From assembly GCA_964370645.1 (NCBI GenBank), contig CAYJJS010000028.1, positions 1-25,490 of the forward strand: DNA of 25,490 nucleotides. The letters run 5' to 3'. A model generated the notes under the pieces. The model saw nothing but the letters and a program-made list of their open reading frames with translations, was not told where the DNA came from and made no database searches. The position numbers and the translations under genes are program-made. The DNA comes from CAMQRS01 sp964370645 (GTDB lineage Bacteria; Bacillota_I; Bacilli_A; Erysipelotrichales; Erysipelotrichaceae). Of the stretch, positions 22,623 to 25,490 are shown in pieces (position 1 is the stretch's first letter; every line of letters begins with the position of its first letter).

Positions 22623-23469
22623 AATACGTTATGTTTCAGTTAATGAAGTGGCACAGTGTATCAAAAAAATGGTACAACATGTTAATTTCTACTATCCAAG
22701 CGATATTGCGAATAGACTTAAAGAAAGTGTTAAAACAGAACGAAGTAAAATTGGTAAAGAAACACTAGAGTTACTCGTTAAAAATAGTGAAATCGCAGCG
22801 AAAGAACACATACCAATTTGCCAAGATACAGGTATGGTGATTGTTTTTTTGAAAATTGGTCAACAAGTACATTTCATTGATGGATTGTTGAAAGATGCAA
22901 TCAATGAAGGTGTGCGCCAAGGATATGATGAAGGATATTTAAGGAAATCCATAGTGGATGACCCTTTATATGCAAGAGTCAATACGAAAGACAATACTCC
23001 GTGTATTATTTATAGTGATATCGTGGAAGGAAATCAAGTGGAAGTGGAAGTTGCTACAAAGGGGTTTGGAAGCGAGAATATGTCTACTATTACGATGTTG
23101 AAGCCTGCACAAGGGGTAGAAGGTGTGAAACAAGCTGTATTAGATACAATTAAAAAAGCAGGTCCAAATGCATGTCCACCAATGGTAGTGGGTGTAGGTA
23201 TTGGAGGTAGCTTTGATTATGCGGCTGTTTTAGCGAAACGAGCAACTTTGCGTAGTTTAGATATGGTGAATCCAGATCCACGCTATGCTGCTTTAGAAAA
23301 AGAGTTGTATGAATTAGCGAATGGGTTAAATATAGGGCCACAAGGTTTAAAAGGTGATACCAGCGTATTGGGAATTAATATTGAACAGCATCCCACACAT
23401 ATAGCAGGTTTGCCATGTGCAGTAAATATATCTTGTCATATTACTAGACATGCAAGAGAGGTGTTATAA
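22600..23469 (+). CDS. Class I fumarate hydratase, alpha subunit
   Basis: A 289-residue subunit of the two-subunit [4Fe-4S] hydro-lyase family (fumarase or L(+)-tartrate dehydratase alpha). Likely cluster cysteines are Cys74 (PICQDTGM), Cys192 (GPNACPPM) and Cys279 (NISCH). GGSFDYAAVLAKRATLR is another family block. In this context, next to malic enzyme, reversible hydration of fumarate to malate is the natural reading; tartrate dehydratase is the main alternative. ATG 22600 lies within the end of the malic enzyme gene, with no strong Shine-Dalgarno sequence, suggesting translational coupling. The beta subunit start shares one base with its stop (TAATG at 23467-23471). The cluster is oxygen-sensitive, in keeping with an anaerobe. 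Confidence 0.92.
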   Translation: MSSNDQNKIRYVSVNEVAQCIKKMVQHVNFYYPSDIANRLKESVKTERSKIGKETLELLVKNSEIAAKEHIPICQDTGMVIVFLKIGQQVHFIDGLLKDAINEGVRQGYDEGYLRKSIVDDPLYARVNTKDNTPCIIYSDIVEGNQVEVEVATKGFGSENMSTITMLKPAQGVEGVKQAVLDTIKKAGPNACPPMVVGVGIGGSFDYAAVLAKRATLRSLDMVNPDPRYAALEKELYELANGLNIGPQGLKGDTSVLGINIEQHPTHIAGLPCAVNISCHITRHAREVL

Positions 23470-23990
23470 TGATTCAATTACAAACCCCATTAACGAAGGA
23501 TAAAATTGCAACGCTAAGTGCGGGTGATATGGTGTACATTAGTGGTGTAATCTATACTGCTAGAGATGCTGCACATAAGCGATTGTGTGAAATGATTGAA
23601 AAGGGAGAAACGCTACCTTTTGATTTACAAGACGCATGTATCTATTATGTAGGGCCTACACCAACACCTCCAAACAGAGTGATTGGTAGTGCTGGACCTA
23701 CAACGAGTATGAGAATGGATGCATATGCCACGACATTATATGATTTAGGTGTTAGTGTTAGTATAGGAAAAGGATATCGAAGTGATACGGTTGTGAAAAA
23801 TATAAAAAGTAATAAAGCTATTTATATGGTAGCGATTGGTGGTGCAGGTGCACTGTTATCAGCTTGTATAAAAAAAGCAGAAGTTATTGCTTTTGCAGAT
23901 TTGGGAGCGGAGGCAATCCATAGGTTGGAAGTCGAATCGTTTCCTGTAAGTGTCGCAATTGATAGTAAAGGTGTGAATGTGTATGAATAA
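23469..23990 (+). CDS. Class I fumarate hydratase, beta subunit
   Basis: A 173-residue partner of the alpha subunit; together they form the active hydro-lyase. Typical blocks are GDMVYISGVIYTARDAAHKRL, YYVGPTPTPPNRVIGSAGPTTSMRMD, GKGYRSD and AIGGAGALLSACIKKAEVIAFADLGAEAI. Length is normal. Its first ATG overlaps the alpha stop, ensuring equal synthesis. Its end overlaps the CutC reading frame by 8 nt. Confidence 0.92.
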   Translation: MIQLQTPLTKDKIATLSAGDMVYISGVIYTARDAAHKRLCEMIEKGETLPFDLQDACIYYVGPTPTPPNRVIGSAGPTTSMRMDAYATTLYDLGVSVSIGKGYRSDTVVKNIKSNKAIYMVAIGGAGALLSACIKKAEVIAFADLGAEAIHRLEVESFPVSVAIDSKGVNVYE

Positions 23991-24726
23991 TATATTAGAA
24001 GTCTGTTGCGGTAGTTATTATGACGCGCAGCAAGCCTATTTAGGTGGAGCAAAACGAATTGAGTTGAACAGTGCGTTAAGTATAGGTGGATTGACACCTT
24101 CGATTGTCGTTTTGGATAGAATAAAAAAAGAATTCAATATTGAGGTTGTCTGCATGGTGCGTGTGCGCGGAGCAGGTTTTTGTTATGATACCTTAGATTG
24201 TGAAATTATGTTTGAAGAAGCAGAGTTATTGTTGAATCATGGAGCAGATGGGATTGTCTTTGGTTTTTTGAACGCAGATAGTACTGTAAACAAACAGTTA
24301 ACAAAGCAAATGGTCGATTTGGTTCATCGTTATCAAAAAACTGCAATTTTTCATAGAGCAATTGATGTTTCACTTGACTATATGGAAGCTATGCAAGACT
24401 TAATTGATTGCGGTGTGGACCGAGTTCTAACAAGTGGAGCTACGAGCAAGGCTGTAGAAGGAACAATGAAAATTAAGCAAGCACACGATATGTTTAAAGA
24501 ACAGATAGAAATTTTAGTAGGTTGCGGTGTTGATGAAAGCAATGTCACATATATTTTACAACGTACAGGTGTAAATCAAGTTCATTCTTCATGTAAAAAA
24601 ATAATGAAAGATGCTACAACTTCTACATCCAGTGTGGATTTTTCAGATTCTATTACAAATGGATATACTGTATGTGATGAAGAAATCGTCAAAAAAGTGT
24701 TAGAAGAATTAAATAAAAGTAAATAA
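23983..24726 (+). CDS. cutC: CutC family protein
   Basis: A 247-residue TIM-barrel protein of the CutC family (PF03932), historically called copper homeostasis protein although the enzymatic role is unsettled. The family signature LEVCCGSYYDAQQAYLGGAKRIELNSALSIGGLTPS is present in blocks at the N-terminus, with the barrel motifs VRVRGAGFCYD, GADGIVFGFL, FHRAIDV, RVLTSGA and LVGCGVDESNV following. ATG 23983 is preferred over ATG 23977 because AAAGGTG (23967-23973) is 9 nt away rather than 3. It overlaps the end of the fumarase beta gene and is the last gene of the operon. No copper pump or chaperone gene is near, so the link with fumarase and malic enzyme is unexplained. Confidence 0.92.
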   Translation: MNNILEVCCGSYYDAQQAYLGGAKRIELNSALSIGGLTPSIVVLDRIKKEFNIEVVCMVRVRGAGFCYDTLDCEIMFEEAELLLNHGADGIVFGFLNADSTVNKQLTKQMVDLVHRYQKTAIFHRAIDVSLDYMEAMQDLIDCGVDRVLTSGATSKAVEGTMKIKQAHDMFKEQIEILVGCGVDESNVTYILQRTGVNQVHSSCKKIMKDATTSTSSVDFSDSITNGYTVCDEEIVKKVLEELNKSK

Positions 24727-24743
24727 TAGTTTTCTATGAAAAG

Positions 24744-24777
24744 AAAAGGGCTGCTGTCTTAAGACAGCAGCCCTTTT
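24744..24777. terminator. Bidirectional terminator, 34-nt perfect palindrome
   Basis: The 17-nt arms AAAAGGGCTGCTGTCTT (24744-24760) and their exact complement (24761-24777) meet without a spacer, so the hairpin loop must come from the central bases. A and T runs at the ends serve both the CutC operon and the convergent surface-protein gene that stops at 24781. Confidence 0.92.
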
Positions 24778-24780
24778 TAC

Positions 24781-25490
24781 TTAGATTTTTCTATATGCTT
24801 TCTTACCTATATAAAGTGCTATACAACCAAGTAGTACAAAAATCATTGTATTACTTGTATCCCCTGTAGGAGGTGTTGTAGGCGTAGGTGTTAGCGTTTG
24901 TGTTGGCTCTACATTGACAAAGAATGTTGTTGTATAAATGAATTCATTTGTAACAATTTCTAATGTATGCTCTCCACTTGTTAAAGTAGTCAATAATTGT
25001 GGTGCTAATTCAACAATTATACTTCCTTCTTTTACTCTAAATAAAGGCTCTACTATTTTCTCTCCATCTACATACACATTCATGAAGTCAGCTACGGTAG
25101 CATTCGCAATTCTAAATGGTACATAATCATCTGTACTAGTGATTTTTTGTCCTGCTCCTTCTACATCGATGCTGATCTCTTTTGGTGTCAAATCATCCAT
25201 AAATGTTTCGATGTCATTTGCTTTTGCATCTACTTCACCTTGTTGTGTGATATTTTTTGTATAATCAATTGTAGCGATTGCATCTTCTAAACGGTTTGTT
25301 CCATAGTAACGATCCAGTTCCATTGATTCTACTTCTTTTAATAGCGAATCAATTGCACTATAATCTGCACCCTTGTATACTAGTGCAGCTACTGCATCTG
25401 TAATTGCTTTTGCCATTGCATCTACTTCACTTTGTTTTGTGATGTCATAACCTTCTACGACTGCTGCTAATGCCTCATTTACTGCAGTTA
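24781..25490 (-). CDS. Sortase-anchored surface protein with FIVAR-like repeats, C-terminal part
   Basis: The reading frame stays open to the window edge at 25490, so the N-terminus and start are outside; the ATG at 25416 is internal. About 236 residues are visible. First come helical FIVAR-like repeat segments (GYDITKQSEVDAMAKAITDA... and KNITQQGEVDAKANDIE...), then a beta-sandwich-like region, a Thr/Pro wall-spanning linker (PTQTLTPTPTTPP), the sorting motif PPTGD, a hydrophobic segment and the basic tail KKAYRKI. FIVAR domains are found in large Gram-positive surface glycosidases and adhesins. The catalytic or binding part is not visible. It converges on the CutC operon and shares the TGDTxNTM sorting sequence with the protein at 3-499. 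Confidence 0.85.
   Translation of the reverse strand, partial: TAVNEALAAVVEGYDITKQSEVDAMAKAITDAVAALVYKGADYSAIDSLLKEVESMELDRYYGTNRLEDAIATIDYTKNITQQGEVDAKANDIETFMDDLTPKEISIDVEGAGQKITSTDDYVPFRIANATVADFMNVYVDGEKIVEPLFRVKEGSIIVELAPQLLTTLTSGEHTLEIVTNEFIYTTTFFVNVEPTQTLTPTPTTPPTGDTSNTMIFVLLGCIALYIGKKAYRKI

Overview
This window is A+T-rich bacterial DNA, almost fully coding, with compact operons, strong AGGAG-type ribosome binding sites, many intrinsic hairpin/T-tract terminators and frequent TTG/GTG or rarer starts. The families present (PRD/PTS regulator MtlR, two surface proteins with TGD-type sortase signals, a YclNOPQ-like iron transporter, a COG3581 protein, the TIGR01212 radical SAM protein, formate-THF ligase) point to a low-GC Firmicute (Bacillota). 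An anaerobic gut or oral Erysipelotrichia-like organism is my best guess, by inference only. I see no tRNA, rRNA, CRISPR array, insertion sequence or phage gene, and no gene-free stretch longer than about 140 bases.

Layout from left to right. (1) 1-499: the C-terminal end of a sortase-anchored surface protein, apparently split by a 1-nt frameshift. (2) 632-6641: a five-gene hexitol PTS operon: mannitol EIICB, the PRD activator MtlR, mannitol EIIA, a 1-phosphofructokinase-family kinase and an L-sorbose-1-phosphate-reductase-like dehydrogenase. It has a candidate MtlR dyad and a cre-like site at its promoter. MtlD is absent, which suggests a route mannitol-1-P -> fructose-1-P -> fructose-1,6-bisphosphate. 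(3) 6781-9231: three housekeeping or poorly known genes: a metallophosphoesterase, a convergent radical SAM protein, and a YgjP-type metalloprotein. (4) 9328-14378: an alpha-galactoside module of LacI-family repressor, sodium/solute symporter and GH36 alpha-galactosidase. Two copies of an identical 18-nt operator lie before the repressor and before the symporter. The repressor appears to start at AUU.

(5) 14476-15720: a stand-alone COG3581 protein related to the 2-hydroxyacyl-CoA dehydratase/activase family. (6) 15802-17472: formate-tetrahydrofolate ligase. (7) 17603-21351: an iron-chelate ABC transporter (two permeases, ATPase, lipoprotein) behind a promoter whose -10/start region is covered by a 31-bp perfect dyad containing a DtxR/IdeR-like 19-mer. 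(8) 21459-24726: malic enzyme, two-subunit class I fumarase and CutC, all overlapping or nearly so; the first three genes link fumarate, malate and pyruvate. (9) 24781-25490, minus strand: the C-terminal part of a second sortase-anchored protein with FIVAR-like repeats, running off the window.

The most interesting points are the MtlD-less mannitol operon, the AUU start of the LacI regulator, the hairpin lying between the Shine-Dalgarno sequence and the symporter start, the iron box, and the orphan COG3581 protein.
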